NCBI RefSeq assembly: GCF_000282335.1
Contig: NZ_AKJM01000058.1
Span: 1 to 64,000 of the forward strand
DNA length: 64,000 nucleotides
DNA from: Pseudomonas sp. GM48
GTDB taxonomy: Bacteria > Pseudomonadota > Gammaproteobacteria > Pseudomonadales > Pseudomonadaceae
Direction of reading: 5' to 3'
Shown here: in pieces, positions 46,651-56,280 of the stretch
Numbering within the stretch: position 1 is the first letter of the stretch
Layout of the letters: each line of letters opens with the position of its first letter
Notes under the pieces: model-generated
Database searches by the model: none
Told to the model about the DNA's origin: nothing
Seen by the model: the letters and a program-made list of their open reading frames with translations, nothing else
Program-made: the position numbers and the translations under genes

Positions 46651-47721
46651 ATGAATTCTCTCTTTTCTCAAGTCCAAGTCAGTCGCTACACCCTCTCCAA
46701 CCGCATGATCATGGCCCCGATGACGCGCTCACGCGCCGACGATGACGGCGTGCCAAGCGAACTGGTCGCGACTTACTACGCACAGCGTGCCAGTGCCGGC
46801 CTGATCATCAGTGAAGGCGTGTTCCCCATTGCAATGGGCAAGGGTTATGTCCGTACCCCTGGTATCGAAACCACCGAGCAGGTCGCTGCGTGGAAGCACG
46901 TCACTGAGGCCGTGCATGCTCGTGGCGGACGGATTTTCATGCAGTTGATGCACAGCGGTCGCATTTCGCACCCTTCGTTGCTGCCGAATGGCGCCCTGCC
47001 CCAGGCACCTTCCGCGATCAAACCCGCTGGCCAGACCTGGACCGCGACGGGCCTTCAGGATTTCGTTACCCCCCATGCACTCAGCGTGGTTGAGATTGCC
47101 GCGGTCATTGAAGGCTATCGTCAAGCAGCGCGCCTGGCCATGGAAGCTGGCTTCGACGGTGTCGAGTTGCATGCCGCGTCAGGCTACCTGCCTGAACAGT
47201 TCCTCTCGACTGGCAGCAATCAGCGTACGGATGAATACGGTGGATCGGTTGAAAACCGTGTGCGCTTTGTATTGGACGTGCTGTCCGCTATCGCGACGGA
47301 AATCGGTGGTGACCGGGTGGGTCTAAAGATCTCGCCTGAAATGAATTTCAACGACATCGTCGATGCCAACCCGCAAGAAACATACACCTATCTGGTCGAA
47401 CACCTGCATGGGCTGAATCTCGCCTATCTGCACGTCGCCCTGTTCGGCGCCAATGTCGACTACCACGCCTTGTTACGTCCACTGTTTGACGGCAGCTACC
47501 TGATCGGTGGCGGACTCGATCAACACTCCGCCGAATCCCTGATCGCTGACGGCCGCGCCGATGCTGCCGTATTTGGCAGCGCATTCCTCGCCAACCCGGA
47601 TCTGCCTGAGCGTTTTCGCACAGGCGCTGAGCTCAATGTTCCGGACAAGAATTCGTTCTACGCACCGGGTGCGCAAGGGTACATCGACTACCCGACTTTG
47701 CCCGCAGCGCAACGCGTCTGA
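46651..47721 (+). CDS. Old Yellow Enzyme-family ene-reductase (NemA/XenB-like)
   Basis: The complete 356-residue OYE contains M-A-P-M-T-R-S-R, Q-L-M-H-S-G-R-I-S-H, R-T-D-E-Y-G-G-S-V-E-N-R and V-F-G-S-A-F-L-A-N-P-D-L-P. It reduces activated C=C bonds, nitro groups or quinones with FMN. The substrate-binding segment reads E-L-H-A-A-S-G-Y-L, so the usual Asn/His three residues after the first His is Ser. The ATG at 46651 follows GAGGAG. It heads an operon with pirin, isochorismatase and efflux genes. Confidence 0.93.
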   Translation: MNSLFSQVQVSRYTLSNRMIMAPMTRSRADDDGVPSELVATYYAQRASAGLIISEGVFPIAMGKGYVRTPGIETTEQVAAWKHVTEAVHARGGRIFMQLMHSGRISHPSLLPNGALPQAPSAIKPAGQTWTATGLQDFVTPHALSVVEIAAVIEGYRQAARLAMEAGFDGVELHAASGYLPEQFLSTGSNQRTDEYGGSVENRVRFVLDVLSAIATEIGGDRVGLKISPEMNFNDIVDANPQETYTYLVEHLHGLNLAYLHVALFGANVDYHALLRPLFDGSYLIGGGLDQHSAESLIADGRADAAVFGSAFLANPDLPERFRTGAELNVPDKNSFYAPGAQGYIDYPTLPAAQRV

Positions 47722-47732
47722 GGAGCACAGTC

Positions 47733-48569
47733 ATGTCACCCATTGCACGTCTGCAACGCATGAATCACGGCAGTCAGTTCCGGGCTTTCAGTCTGCGTGG
47801 AAATCAGTTCGCCAAGCCTATCGACCCCTTCCTTGCTGTCGATCATGCCTGGATCAGCGGGCCAACGTTTCCACCACACCCGCATGCCGGTTTCTCAGCT
47901 GTGTCCTATCTGTTTCTAGATTCCGAGACCGGAATTGAAAACCGGGACGCGCTGGGTAATCGCAACCTGATTAAACCCGGTGGGCTGCATTGGACGGCGG
48001 CGGGTAAAGGTGTGGTGCATGAGGAGGTACCGGCCGAACCGGGTAAGACGGTGCACATGCTGCAAATTTTTATCAACTTGCCGCAGGAGCGCCAAGCAGA
48101 CGCGCCGTTTGCGCTCACTCTCGAAGCGCAGGAAGTGCCCGTGGTGCGATTGCCTGGGGTCAAGGTGCGCGTGCCACTGGGCAGTTTCGCTCAGGTGTCG
48201 TCGCCCTTGTCGGTACCCACCGAAGTCAGCGTGCTGGACATCTCTCTTGAGGGGGGCGCTGAAGTCAGCGTCCCGATCCCCGAAGGTCATGTGGCGTTCG
48301 TGATGCCGATTGACGGCGAAGTGGTGGTCGACGGGCTTCCCTTCAATCTCAGCGAACTCACGCTGCCGGTGAGTCTACCCCTGCGTGACGATCGCGTGGT
48401 TGGGTTAAGCGCTCCTAGGGGTAACGCCAAGGCCGTGTTGTTTTCTGGTGTCCCGTTGAATCAACCCGTGTATTGGCAAGGACCACTGGCGCTTGCCTCT
48501 CAGCACGCGCTGGCTGAAGCCATTGACAGCTATCAGCGTGGTGCATTCGGAAAGCTGCAACCTCGTTGA
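47733..48569 (+). CDS. Pirin-family protein
   Basis: A 278-residue bicupin whose N-terminal metal site is intact: H-P-H in P-P-H-P-H-A-G-F and H-E-E in G-V-V-H-E-E-V-P. Bacterial pirins can act as quercetin 2,3-dioxygenases or redox regulators; which applies here is not known. It lies 11 bases after the OYE gene. A paralogue is encoded at 55465-56199, shorter at the C-terminus by about 30 residues. Confidence 0.92.
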   Translation: MSPIARLQRMNHGSQFRAFSLRGNQFAKPIDPFLAVDHAWISGPTFPPHPHAGFSAVSYLFLDSETGIENRDALGNRNLIKPGGLHWTAAGKGVVHEEVPAEPGKTVHMLQIFINLPQERQADAPFALTLEAQEVPVVRLPGVKVRVPLGSFAQVSSPLSVPTEVSVLDISLEGGAEVSVPIPEGHVAFVMPIDGEVVVDGLPFNLSELTLPVSLPLRDDRVVGLSAPRGNAKAVLFSGVPLNQPVYWQGPLALASQHALAEAIDSYQRGAFGKLQPR

Positions 48570-48633
48570 TAAATCGAAACAGTCCCAAATCCGAGGCGTT
48601 AGGTGCCCCGACTTTACTGCCAGGAGAATCATC

Positions 48634-49218
48634 ATGACCTACGAAAAATTCAGTGCTGACAATGCCGCCTTGCTGTTGATCGACCATCAGGTGGGGACCA
48701 TGGGCTGGGTAAAATCCATTCCCTTCGAAGAACTCAAACGTAATGCGCTGATGCTCGCCAAAGCGGCGGCTATCCTGAAGCTTCCGGTGGTCCTGACCTC
48801 CAGCATGGAAGAGTACGCTCAGGGACCGCTGCTGAGTGAACTAGAGCAAATCCTCCCGGCCCAATTTGCTTCCCGCATCAAACGCCTGCTTATCGTCAAC
48901 CCCATGGACGATGAACACTTCGCCGCCGCCGTCAAAGCCACGGGCCGTGAAAAACTGATCATTGCCGGTGTCACCAATGACGTGTGCACGGTCTATACGG
49001 CGCTGAGTCTGGTACGCGAAGGGTATGACGTTCAGGTGGTGGCCGACGGTGGTGGTTCACCAAGTGTGATGGCCGATGACATCGCCCTGCGGCGGATGGA
49101 TAAGGGCGGTGTGACGCTGACCACCACCCTCCAGCTGATTGCGGAACTCGCCGGAAGCTGGGCGACTCCAGAAGGCGTGCAGTTGGTGCCGGTACTCATG
49201 GAAGCGCTGCAAGGTTAA
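48634..49218 (+). CDS. Isochorismatase/YcaC-family hydrolase
   Basis: The 194-residue protein has the cysteine-hydrolase triad: Asp in L-L-I-D-H-Q, Lys in R-I-K-R-L and Cys in V-T-N-D-V-C-T. It belongs to the YcaC-like branch of small amidase-type hydrolases of unknown substrate. CAGGAGAA precedes the ATG at 48634. It is followed by the tripartite pump genes and has a paralogue at 54834-55439, each paired with a pirin. Confidence 0.92.
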   Translation: MTYEKFSADNAALLLIDHQVGTMGWVKSIPFEELKRNALMLAKAAAILKLPVVLTSSMEEYAQGPLLSELEQILPAQFASRIKRLLIVNPMDDEHFAAAVKATGREKLIIAGVTNDVCTVYTALSLVREGYDVQVVADGGGSPSVMADDIALRRMDKGGVTLTTTLQLIAELAGSWATPEGVQLVPVLMEALQG

Positions 49219-49386
49219 CGACGTTTCTGGCTGGCAGCACCTCCAATTCCGGTTCTGCCACCCTGCAACGCCGCACAACCTTTGATCAAAGCGGCCCCCA
49301 CCACACATCCCGGAGATGGGCCACTGCGTTCCGTGTCATGGCACACATCGCAACGCCCCGCCTTGCCGAGTCGGAGAATATCGCTC

Positions 49387-50892
49387 ATGAACAGCCCCAA
49401 TGCACAGGGTCCAACGGATGTTCGATCTACTAATCGGCTCGCCCCACGAGCGTCGTTGGCGATGATGTTGGTCCTGCTCGCCGGATGCTCCTTCAGTGAC
49501 CTGAAGCCGCAGTCACATCTGCTCAAGCCAACTGATGTCAGCCAGACACTCGCCGACAGTGCAGTCTCGCTGTCCCCGGCGGCCTGGCCCACTGAAAACT
49601 GGTGGATCAGTTTCAAGGATCCGCAACTCGATGCTTTGATCAAGGAGGCTTTGGCGAACAGCCCTTCCCTGCGATCAGCGGCGGCGAAAGTACGTCAGGC
49701 CAACGCTCTGGAGGCTATCGAAGGCGCCGGGTTACTGCCTCATGTCGATGCTGCGATGAGCTCGACCCGCGAGCGCTTCAGCTCCAACGGCACCACGCCT
49801 GTGCCGGTAAGGGGCACTTGGCAGAATGTCAATCAGGCCACCCTGAATGTGGGTTATGAGCTGGACTTCTGGGGCAAAAATCGTGCGGCCGTTGAAGCCG
49901 CCGTAGGCCGTCGACATGCACTTGAAGTTGATGAGCGTGCGGCGGTGCTGTTGCTATCTGCATCGATCGTGCAAACCTACATTGCGTTGCAGAACAGCTA
50001 TGAACAAATGGATGTGGCTCAAACACTGTTGCTGCAGCAGGAGCAAATCGAGAAACTGACTCGGCAGCGATTCGCAGCTGAACTGGATACTCAGATCGAT
50101 ATCAAGCAGTCCCAGGCTTCCCTGCCCGCCAGTAGAGCCAATATTGCCGCACTGAAAGAATTGATCGAACTCAACCAGAACAAACTCGCTTCCTTACTGG
50201 GCAAGGGTCCTGACCGGGGACGGACAATCACAAGACCCCATCTTCAGTCCAGCAATACCGTGGTGCTGCCGACCAATCTTCCCGCCGAGTTGATCGGTCA
50301 TCGTCCTGACGTTGTTGCGCAACGTTGGCGCGTCGAAGCCTCGGGCCATGAAATCGATGTGGCAAAAGCTCGTTTCTATCCCGACGTTAACCTGACGTCA
50401 TTCATCGGTCTGCAAAGTCTTGGTTTTGATACTTTCAGCGAGCGCAGCAGCCGCATAGTCGGATTCGCCCCTGCGATCAGCCTCCCCATCTTCGAAGGCG
50501 GTCGATTGCGCGGGAACCTGGACGCCCAGGACGCTGCATACGATCTGGCGGTCGAGAACTACAACCAGACAGTCATCGATGCCCTGCGCGATATCGCCGA
50601 CCAGTTGTCTTCACTGCGTTGGTTAAAAGAACGCCTGGCTCAGCAGAATGAAGCCGTAGCCACTGCACAGGCAGCCGCCGACCTGGTGAACAAACGGTAC
50701 GCAGCGGGACTGGCAACCTATCTGCAGGTACTGGCAACTGAGAACTCAACGTTGACCGAAACACGTCAACTGGTTGATCTGAAATCCAGAGCACTTTCCC
50801 TTCAGGCCAATCTGAGCCGGGCGTTGGGGGGCGGCTACATGCCCAAAATCCTTGCCCCCGAAAACGCCTCTCCCTCCTTGGCAGGTAATTGA
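49387..50892 (+). CDS. Outer-membrane efflux lipoprotein of second pump
   Basis: The 501-residue protein has a lipobox L-L-A-G-C near residue 35, then the double efflux domain with E-N-W-W-I-S-F-K-D-P-Q-L-D and L-I-G-H-R-P-D-V-V-A-Q-R-W. It is the TolC-like duct of the second tripartite pump in the window. The ATG at 49387 precedes the signal peptide. It lies 168 bases after the isochorismatase gene and only 4 bases before the adaptor gene. Confidence 0.92.
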   Translation: MNSPNAQGPTDVRSTNRLAPRASLAMMLVLLAGCSFSDLKPQSHLLKPTDVSQTLADSAVSLSPAAWPTENWWISFKDPQLDALIKEALANSPSLRSAAAKVRQANALEAIEGAGLLPHVDAAMSSTRERFSSNGTTPVPVRGTWQNVNQATLNVGYELDFWGKNRAAVEAAVGRRHALEVDERAAVLLLSASIVQTYIALQNSYEQMDVAQTLLLQQEQIEKLTRQRFAAELDTQIDIKQSQASLPASRANIAALKELIELNQNKLASLLGKGPDRGRTITRPHLQSSNTVVLPTNLPAELIGHRPDVVAQRWRVEASGHEIDVAKARFYPDVNLTSFIGLQSLGFDTFSERSSRIVGFAPAISLPIFEGGRLRGNLDAQDAAYDLAVENYNQTVIDALRDIADQLSSLRWLKERLAQQNEAVATAQAAADLVNKRYAAGLATYLQVLATENSTLTETRQLVDLKSRALSLQANLSRALGGGYMPKILAPENASPSLAGN

Positions 50893-50896
50893 TGTT

Positions 50897-52084
50897 ATGA
50901 CTACAGAATCGCCCTCCCCAGCCGCCACTCAACAGCGAACATTGTACCGCCCCATATGGCTGCTGATTGTGGCCATAGCCTTTCTGGTCGCCGCCTTGTG
51001 CGTTGCCTACCTGATGAGACTGGATTCCGAATCCACCGACGATGCCTATGTCGACGGCAATGTTGTTCAGGTGACTTCACAAGTCAGCGGTACGGTGACG
51101 GCAATCAGCGCCGACAACACCGATCATGTCGACACCAACTCGCCACTGGTGACATTGAACGCCGTGGATGCCGAAATCCAGTACGAGCGCGCCACGTCGA
51201 ACCTGGCTCGCGCAGTTCGTCAGGCACGCACCCAGTACTATCAGGTCCAGCAACTCCAGGCTGAAGTCGACCAGCGTCAAACCGACGTACGCAAGGCCCA
51301 GGAGGATGTACGTCGACGCAGTCAACTCGCCGCTAGTGGTGCCGTCTCTCGTGAAGAGATCAGTCACACCGCAGATGTACTCAAAAACGCTGTCGCGGGG
51401 CTTGAGGGCACCAAACACGCCCTCGCCGTTCGGCTCGCAATGGTCGATGGCACCACACTTCCTACTCACCCGGATGTGCTGGTGGCGGCAAGCAACCTGC
51501 GTGATGCTTACATCGCCTTGCATCGCACCCAAATCTATTCGCCGGTTACAGGTGTAATCACCAAACGCACTGTGCAGGTCGGACAAAAAATCACTCCGGG
51601 CGTAGCGCTGATGTCGGTGGTGCCTGTTGATCAAGTCTGGGTCAATGCCAACTTCAAGGAATCGCAGATTGAAGACTTGCGTATTGGCCAACCCGTTGAA
51701 CTGCGCGCGGATGCCTACAGCCGCAGCGTCATATTCCACGGGATCATTATCGGCCTGGATGCCGGTACCGGCAGTGCTTTCTCCTTGCTGCCAGCTCAGA
51801 ACGCTACTGGCAACTGGATCAAGGTGACTCAACGGGTGCCGGTACGGATCGCCTTGCGGCCACAGGAAATCGCACAAAATCCTTTGCGCCTGGGTTTGTC
51901 CATGCGGGTTTCAGTCGATACCTCCGATCGCAATGGCCCTGTCCTGAACAAGACTGCTGCACAACAACCGGTTTACAGCACCGAGATTTTCAAGAACGAA
52001 CTTCAGGACGCCAATGAAGTGGTGGAACGCGTGATCAGTGCCAATGAGGGCAGTGACCATGACCCCAAAAACCTGAAATTTTGA
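50897..52084 (+). CDS. EmrA-type adaptor of second pump
   Basis: A HlyD-family adaptor of 395 residues: one membrane helix (about 22-42), S-T-D-D-A-Y-V-D-G-N-V at the first lipoyl half, a coiled-coil hairpin, I-Y-S-P-V-T-G-V-I-T at the second half and W-V-N-A-N-F-K-E in the barrel domain. The gene order (duct, adaptor, transporter) is the reverse of the first pump at 27-31 kb, so the two pumps are not a simple tandem duplicate. Confidence 0.92.
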   Translation: MTTESPSPAATQQRTLYRPIWLLIVAIAFLVAALCVAYLMRLDSESTDDAYVDGNVVQVTSQVSGTVTAISADNTDHVDTNSPLVTLNAVDAEIQYERATSNLARAVRQARTQYYQVQQLQAEVDQRQTDVRKAQEDVRRRSQLAASGAVSREEISHTADVLKNAVAGLEGTKHALAVRLAMVDGTTLPTHPDVLVAASNLRDAYIALHRTQIYSPVTGVITKRTVQVGQKITPGVALMSVVPVDQVWVNANFKESQIEDLRIGQPVELRADAYSRSVIFHGIIIGLDAGTGSAFSLLPAQNATGNWIKVTQRVPVRIALRPQEIAQNPLRLGLSMRVSVDTSDRNGPVLNKTAAQQPVYSTEIFKNELQDANEVVERVISANEGSDHDPKNLKF

Positions 52085-52094
52085 CGGGGGGATC

Positions 52095-53615
52095 ATGTAC
52101 AGAAAACACGCTGCCTTGTTGTTCACTGTGGGCCTGCTCTGTGCGCTGGAATATTTGCAGGCGGGCATGATCGCTTTTGCCAATGCACCGATTCGCGGCG
52201 AAATCGAGGCCAGCCCCGAAGAATTCAGTCTGGTTGCCGCCCTGTATGCCTGTATCGCTGTGGTGGTGATTTCGAAACAGCACTGGTTGACGGAGCGCCT
52301 GGGCTGGCGCAATTTCATGCTCGGCTCAATCAGCATTTTCGTACTGGGCGCTTTTGTGTGTGGCGTGAGCGTTGATTTGACCAGCTTCACCGTAGGCCGA
52401 GTCGTCATGGCCTTGGGTGGAGCCTCGTTCATGACTTCGGCACGCCTCATGATCAACCTGCTTCCCCCCGGCCCTGGCCGGTTCACGGGAATCAAAGTAT
52501 TTGCCACGGGGCTCGCTGGCGGGACGGCTGCGGCGCCTTTCATCTCGTCGTTGGTGGTTGCCGAAAATACCTGGCACGCAATCTTCTGGATATTGATCGC
52601 CGGTGCTCTGGTTGCAGCAGCACTTTGCGTGCGTTTTCTGCCGACGAGCCCTATCCCCGAAGAGGACCGAACCCCCTCAAGCCTGGCAAGCATTCTCTTG
52701 TTGTCGGTCAGCAGTTTCTTTCTGCTCTACATTTTACAGCGGTCCTACTACGACTTTTATAACGACACCTTCATCCTCGTCGGTTGCGCACTCTTGGCAG
52801 CACTGGGCGTGTACACCTTCTTCCACGCGGAGCACAACAAGGCAAAGCCCTTCCTGAAGGTCAGAGACTTGATGCAGCCTCGTTACCTCCAGGGCGTGGC
52901 GCTGTTTTGCTACGCCTACGTTGTACTGGGCGCCAACAACTACATCTTGCCGTACTTCCTGCAAACAGGATTGGGCTACTCCTGGGATACCATCGGTACA
53001 TTCCAGGCTATCGGACTGACCGGCACCCTGGCCACCTGGGTCATCATGGCGACTCTCCTTCCAAAGTACCCTGCCCCTAAGAAGTTCTTCATTCTGGGAT
53101 TCATTGCGCTGGGTGGCTTTGGCTGGCTGCTGTCCTCGCTGACGCCCAGCGCCAGTCTGTGGTCGAACATTCTGCCGGCATTGATTCTCAATGGATGCTT
53201 TGTGATGTTGGTGATGTCGACCGCGGCCATGCAAACCTTTCGGGACGTGATGCAAGAGGAGAAGCTCTTCGCGCATGCCTATCAGATCAAAAACATGATG
53301 GGACAGATCGCCATGGCGATTGGCACCACGGCCGCCACACTGTTCCTGCAATGGCGTACGACCCTGCATTACAACAACCTCAACGTGCATTTCAGCGCCA
53401 GCGACCCTCTCTATGTGGAGCAAACTCAACAACTGGCGCAAGCACTGTCATCCGAAGTGGGCGCCGCGACAGCGAACCAAATCTCGGTGGCGATGCACGC
53501 ACAAATGCTGCAGCAGCAATCGACCCTGGTCGCCAGTCTGGAATATTTCTGGGTCGTGATCGGCGTGGCGGTGATCGCGCTGATCATTTCAGTCACGCAG
53601 AAGACTTTCAGATGA
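52095..53615 (+). CDS. DHA2-type MFS transporter of second pump
   Basis: The 506-residue protein has 14 predicted helices. It diverges from typical EmrB at the N-terminus and loop 2-3 (Q-H-W-L-T-E-R-L-G-W-R), but has the long C-terminal periplasmic loop characteristic of EmrB-like partners. It starts 10 bases after the adaptor gene, preceded by GGGGGGATC. It provides proton-driven export through the adaptor and duct. Confidence 0.9.
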   Translation: MYRKHAALLFTVGLLCALEYLQAGMIAFANAPIRGEIEASPEEFSLVAALYACIAVVVISKQHWLTERLGWRNFMLGSISIFVLGAFVCGVSVDLTSFTVGRVVMALGGASFMTSARLMINLLPPGPGRFTGIKVFATGLAGGTAAAPFISSLVVAENTWHAIFWILIAGALVAAALCVRFLPTSPIPEEDRTPSSLASILLLSVSSFFLLYILQRSYYDFYNDTFILVGCALLAALGVYTFFHAEHNKAKPFLKVRDLMQPRYLQGVALFCYAYVVLGANNYILPYFLQTGLGYSWDTIGTFQAIGLTGTLATWVIMATLLPKYPAPKKFFILGFIALGGFGWLLSSLTPSASLWSNILPALILNGCFVMLVMSTAAMQTFRDVMQEEKLFAHAYQIKNMMGQIAMAIGTTAATLFLQWRTTLHYNNLNVHFSASDPLYVEQTQQLAQALSSEVGAATANQISVAMHAQMLQQQSTLVASLEYFWVVIGVAVIALIISVTQKTFR

Positions 53616-53652
53616 ACCAGAATACCTTCACGAATGCGGGTGCATACACGCG

Positions 53653-54771
53653 ATGAACACTACACCCCCGGAAATCATTATTGTCGGCGGATCCCTTGCC
53701 GGCCTCACGCTGGCGCTCGCTTGTGCGACCAGGGGCGTGCCCGTTCGTGTCGTTGAGCGTTCTGTGGGGCGCGTGCACGGTGGAGACAGCCTGAGTATCG
53801 ATCTGGAACTGCTCGCGACGACGGCTGGTCATGATCCGCGGGCTGCGCCCATTTTGCCCGTGGTCCCCGCCTATCGCGAATTGACGACCTGGCCTGCGCT
53901 TTACAGCTGGCTACGGGACCGGGCTGTCGCAACGCCAGGCATCGTCCTCGAAGAAGGCAACGCTGTCACCTTGGTCACAGACCTTGGCGATCGGGCACAA
54001 CTCTCCTTTGCCGACGGAACCCAGAGGGTTGCCGCCGCGGTGATCGGTGCGGACGGATATCGCAGCATCGTTCGCCAGGCGGTCACGCCCGACGCACCGC
54101 TTGCCCGCTACGCCGGTTATCTCGTGTGGCGTGGACTGGTCGAGGAGCGAACGCTGACGCGTCCCGTCCCCTGGCCATCGGATGGCGGCCTATGGATTGA
54201 GTTTGTGGGTGGATATCGTCTGGTTGCTGCAGTCCTTCCTGGTCGCGACGGCTCGATGGAGCCAGGTCAGCGTCAAGTCACATTCGCATGGTTCGATGTG
54301 CATCAGGAAGCATTGCTCCGTCGCACCGGCTGCCTGACTGCCGATGGCCACATCGTGGGCACACTTGGGCGCGGCACGATCGGCGAAGACGTGAGGTCTG
54401 AACTAGTCGCCCTGATCCCACAGGTCTGGCCTGAGATGTGGGCGGATGCAGTGACTGTCGGCGTGCGCTCAGCGAATGTATTGAGCGGCGCTCCGATTGC
54501 CGAATACAAGCCGCAGCGGTTGGCTCGTGGCGCACTGGCAATCATCGGGGATGCTGCTCACGTCGTTTCTCCGATGACCGGGCGCGGCTTTTTGACCGGA
54601 GTGGAAGATGCGGCGTTGCTGGCCCGAATGCTCGCAGACCGAGGCGCAGACGAACCCTTTGCCGCGGTGTTGGCCCGCTATGAGCAAGCACGATTACCCT
54701 TCGTCCGCGGGCTGGTTACTCATTCAAACCGGATCAGCGCCGAATATGTTCGTTATGCGGCAGCCAACTGA
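53653..54771 (+). CDS. FAD-dependent monooxygenase
   Basis: The 372-residue group A-type flavoprotein has I-I-I-V-G-G-S-L-A-G-L-T as Rossmann loop, I-G-A-D-G-Y as DG motif and I-I-G-D-A-A-H-V-V-S-P as the GD motif contacting the ribityl chain. The family hydroxylates aromatic rings. It is the last gene of the OYE-pirin-isochorismatase-pump operon and overlaps no neighbour. A strong hairpin follows its stop. In the middle region it is shorter than salicylate hydroxylase-type relatives. Confidence 0.9.
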   Translation: MNTTPPEIIIVGGSLAGLTLALACATRGVPVRVVERSVGRVHGGDSLSIDLELLATTAGHDPRAAPILPVVPAYRELTTWPALYSWLRDRAVATPGIVLEEGNAVTLVTDLGDRAQLSFADGTQRVAAAVIGADGYRSIVRQAVTPDAPLARYAGYLVWRGLVEERTLTRPVPWPSDGGLWIEFVGGYRLVAAVLPGRDGSMEPGQRQVTFAWFDVHQEALLRRTGCLTADGHIVGTLGRGTIGEDVRSELVALIPQVWPEMWADAVTVGVRSANVLSGAPIAEYKPQRLARGALAIIGDAAHVVSPMTGRGFLTGVEDAALLARMLADRGADEPFAAVLARYEQARLPFVRGLVTHSNRISAEYVRYAAAN

Positions 54772-54785
54772 TCGGTGAACTCTCC

Positions 54786-54818
54786 CATTGCCCGAAGCGT
54801 CACGCGCTTCGGGCAATG
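54786..54818. terminator. Bidirectional rho-independent-type terminator
   Basis: CATTGCCCGAAGCG and CGCTTCGGGCAATG form a perfect 14-bp stem with a 5-base loop. It lies between the convergent monooxygenase and isochorismatase genes and can end both transcripts. Confidence 0.75.
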
Positions 54819-54833
54819 TGACGGGCTCGTGCT

Positions 54834-55439
54834 TTATTGGATGCCAGCCCCCAAGGCCGGGAATACATCGGTGAACAACAAGCCAATCAGTTGCTGTCCG
54901 TTAGGTGTGGACCAGTCCTGTCCGATCTCCGCCATGAGTGTATTGGTGGCGGTGAGCACGACGCCAGCATCGTGCATTCGTTGACGGGCGAACTCTTCGG
55001 AAAGATCGCTGGGCGAGCCCGAAGCATCCAGCACGGCCTGCACGGCAAAGCCTTCGAGCGCAGCATCGATTGCCGGAAAGATAAGACAAACGTCGGTGGT
55101 CACACCGGCCATGATCAGATGCTTGCGCCCAGTGGCAAGCACCGCATCGCGGAAGTCGGCGTATTCCCAGGCGTTGACCACACCTGGACGCTTGATACGT
55201 GCTGCGTGCGCTTCTGGAAGCACCTTGGCGATTTCCGGGAGAATCGGGCCCTGGGCATGATCTTCCTGGCTGGACGTAATCACGACCGGCATGTTGAGTA
55301 TCTTCGCCATCTTGGCCAGCGCAATCGACTGTTTCGCGGCAAACTCACGGTCTATGTTTTTGATCAGTTGCATCGTGCCGACCTGATGGTCGATCAGCAA
55401 CAACGCGGCGTTCTCTGCAGTGAATCGTACGTCAGCCAT
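54834..55439 (-). CDS. Isochorismatase/YcaC-family hydrolase, paralogue
   Basis: The 201-residue protein has the triad Asp (L-L-I-D-H-Q), Lys (R-I-K-R-P) and Cys (V-T-T-D-V-C-L). It is clearly paralogous to the product at 48634 (shared F-x-A-x-N-A-A-L-L-L-I-D-H-Q-V-G-T-M). The start at ATG 55439 begins the conserved region. It follows the pirin paralogue by 25 bases on the minus strand, so the pirin-isochorismatase pair exists twice within 8 kb. Confidence 0.92.
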   Translation of the reverse strand: MADVRFTAENAALLLIDHQVGTMQLIKNIDREFAAKQSIALAKMAKILNMPVVITSSQEDHAQGPILPEIAKVLPEAHAARIKRPGVVNAWEYADFRDAVLATGRKHLIMAGVTTDVCLIFPAIDAALEGFAVQAVLDASGSPSDLSEEFARQRMHDAGVVLTATNTLMAEIGQDWSTPNGQQLIGLLFTDVFPALGAGIQ

Positions 55440-55464
55440 AGTACAAATCCTCGTTTCGTTGGGT

Positions 55465-56199
55465 TCAAACAAAGGGTAGCGGAGGTCCGCTGAACAGCAC
55501 TACGTTGGCACTTCCCTGCGGGGCTCTTAACTTGACCTCGCGTGGAACATCTTGCGCCGGGAACACCGGAAGCTTCAGATCCTCACGATCGAAGCGCTGG
55601 GCCGCCACCTCCACCGTGCCCTCAATTGGCATGATGAACATGCTGTGGCCTGCGGCAATCGGCACACTCAGTTCAGCCCCCGCCTCCAGCGTGATGTCGA
55701 GCATCGTAACTTCGGTCGGTGGACTCAGCGGGGAGCTCATTTCACGATAGCTCCCCAACGGTACCCGCACCTTGGCACCTGGTACGTGCATAACCGGCAC
55801 ATCCTGCGCTTCGAGTATCAGCGGGAACGGCGCGATGTCCCTGCGTGAGGGGGCAAGAGCGACGAAGATCTGCAGTCCGTGCACCGTTTTTCCGGTTTCA
55901 GCCGGGACCTCCTCATGCGCCACGCCACGACCGGCGGTCGTCCAGTGCAAACCGCCTGGTTGAATCACATTCTGGGTTCCGATCGAGTCACGATTGGCCA
56001 TCCCGGTCTCGGAATCCAGAAGCAGATAGGACAGCGCCGAAATTCCGGCGTGCCGGTGTGGCGCAAAGGTCGGTGCATTCATCCAGTAGTGGTCGACCCC
56101 GATGAAGGGGGAGATCAACTCTGGTTCGGTACGCAGACCGTAACCGTGGAAATGGCTGCCTAGATTGGCGCGATTAAGCTGGGCGATAACGACAGACAT
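55465..56199 (-). CDS. Pirin-family protein, paralogue
   Basis: The 244-residue bicupin has H-R-H in P-H-R-H-A-G-I and H-E-E in V-A-H-E-E-V-P as metal ligands, intact. It ends after L-F-S-G-P-P-L-P, without the final ~30-residue segment of the paralogue at 47733. It precedes its isochorismatase partner. Transcription runs toward the other module, so the two modules are convergent. Confidence 0.92.
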   Translation of the reverse strand: MSVVIAQLNRANLGSHFHGYGLRTEPELISPFIGVDHYWMNAPTFAPHRHAGISALSYLLLDSETGMANRDSIGTQNVIQPGGLHWTTAGRGVAHEEVPAETGKTVHGLQIFVALAPSRRDIAPFPLILEAQDVPVMHVPGAKVRVPLGSYREMSSPLSPPTEVTMLDITLEAGAELSVPIAAGHSMFIMPIEGTVEVAAQRFDREDLKLPVFPAQDVPREVKLRAPQGSANVVLFSGPPLPFV

Positions 56200-56280
56200 G
56201 ACGGCAGTCTCTGGTACGAATGGTAGCGTTCAGCGAGCCAATGAGTATGGACTCACCATTTCTCACCAAACGGCAGTGGA

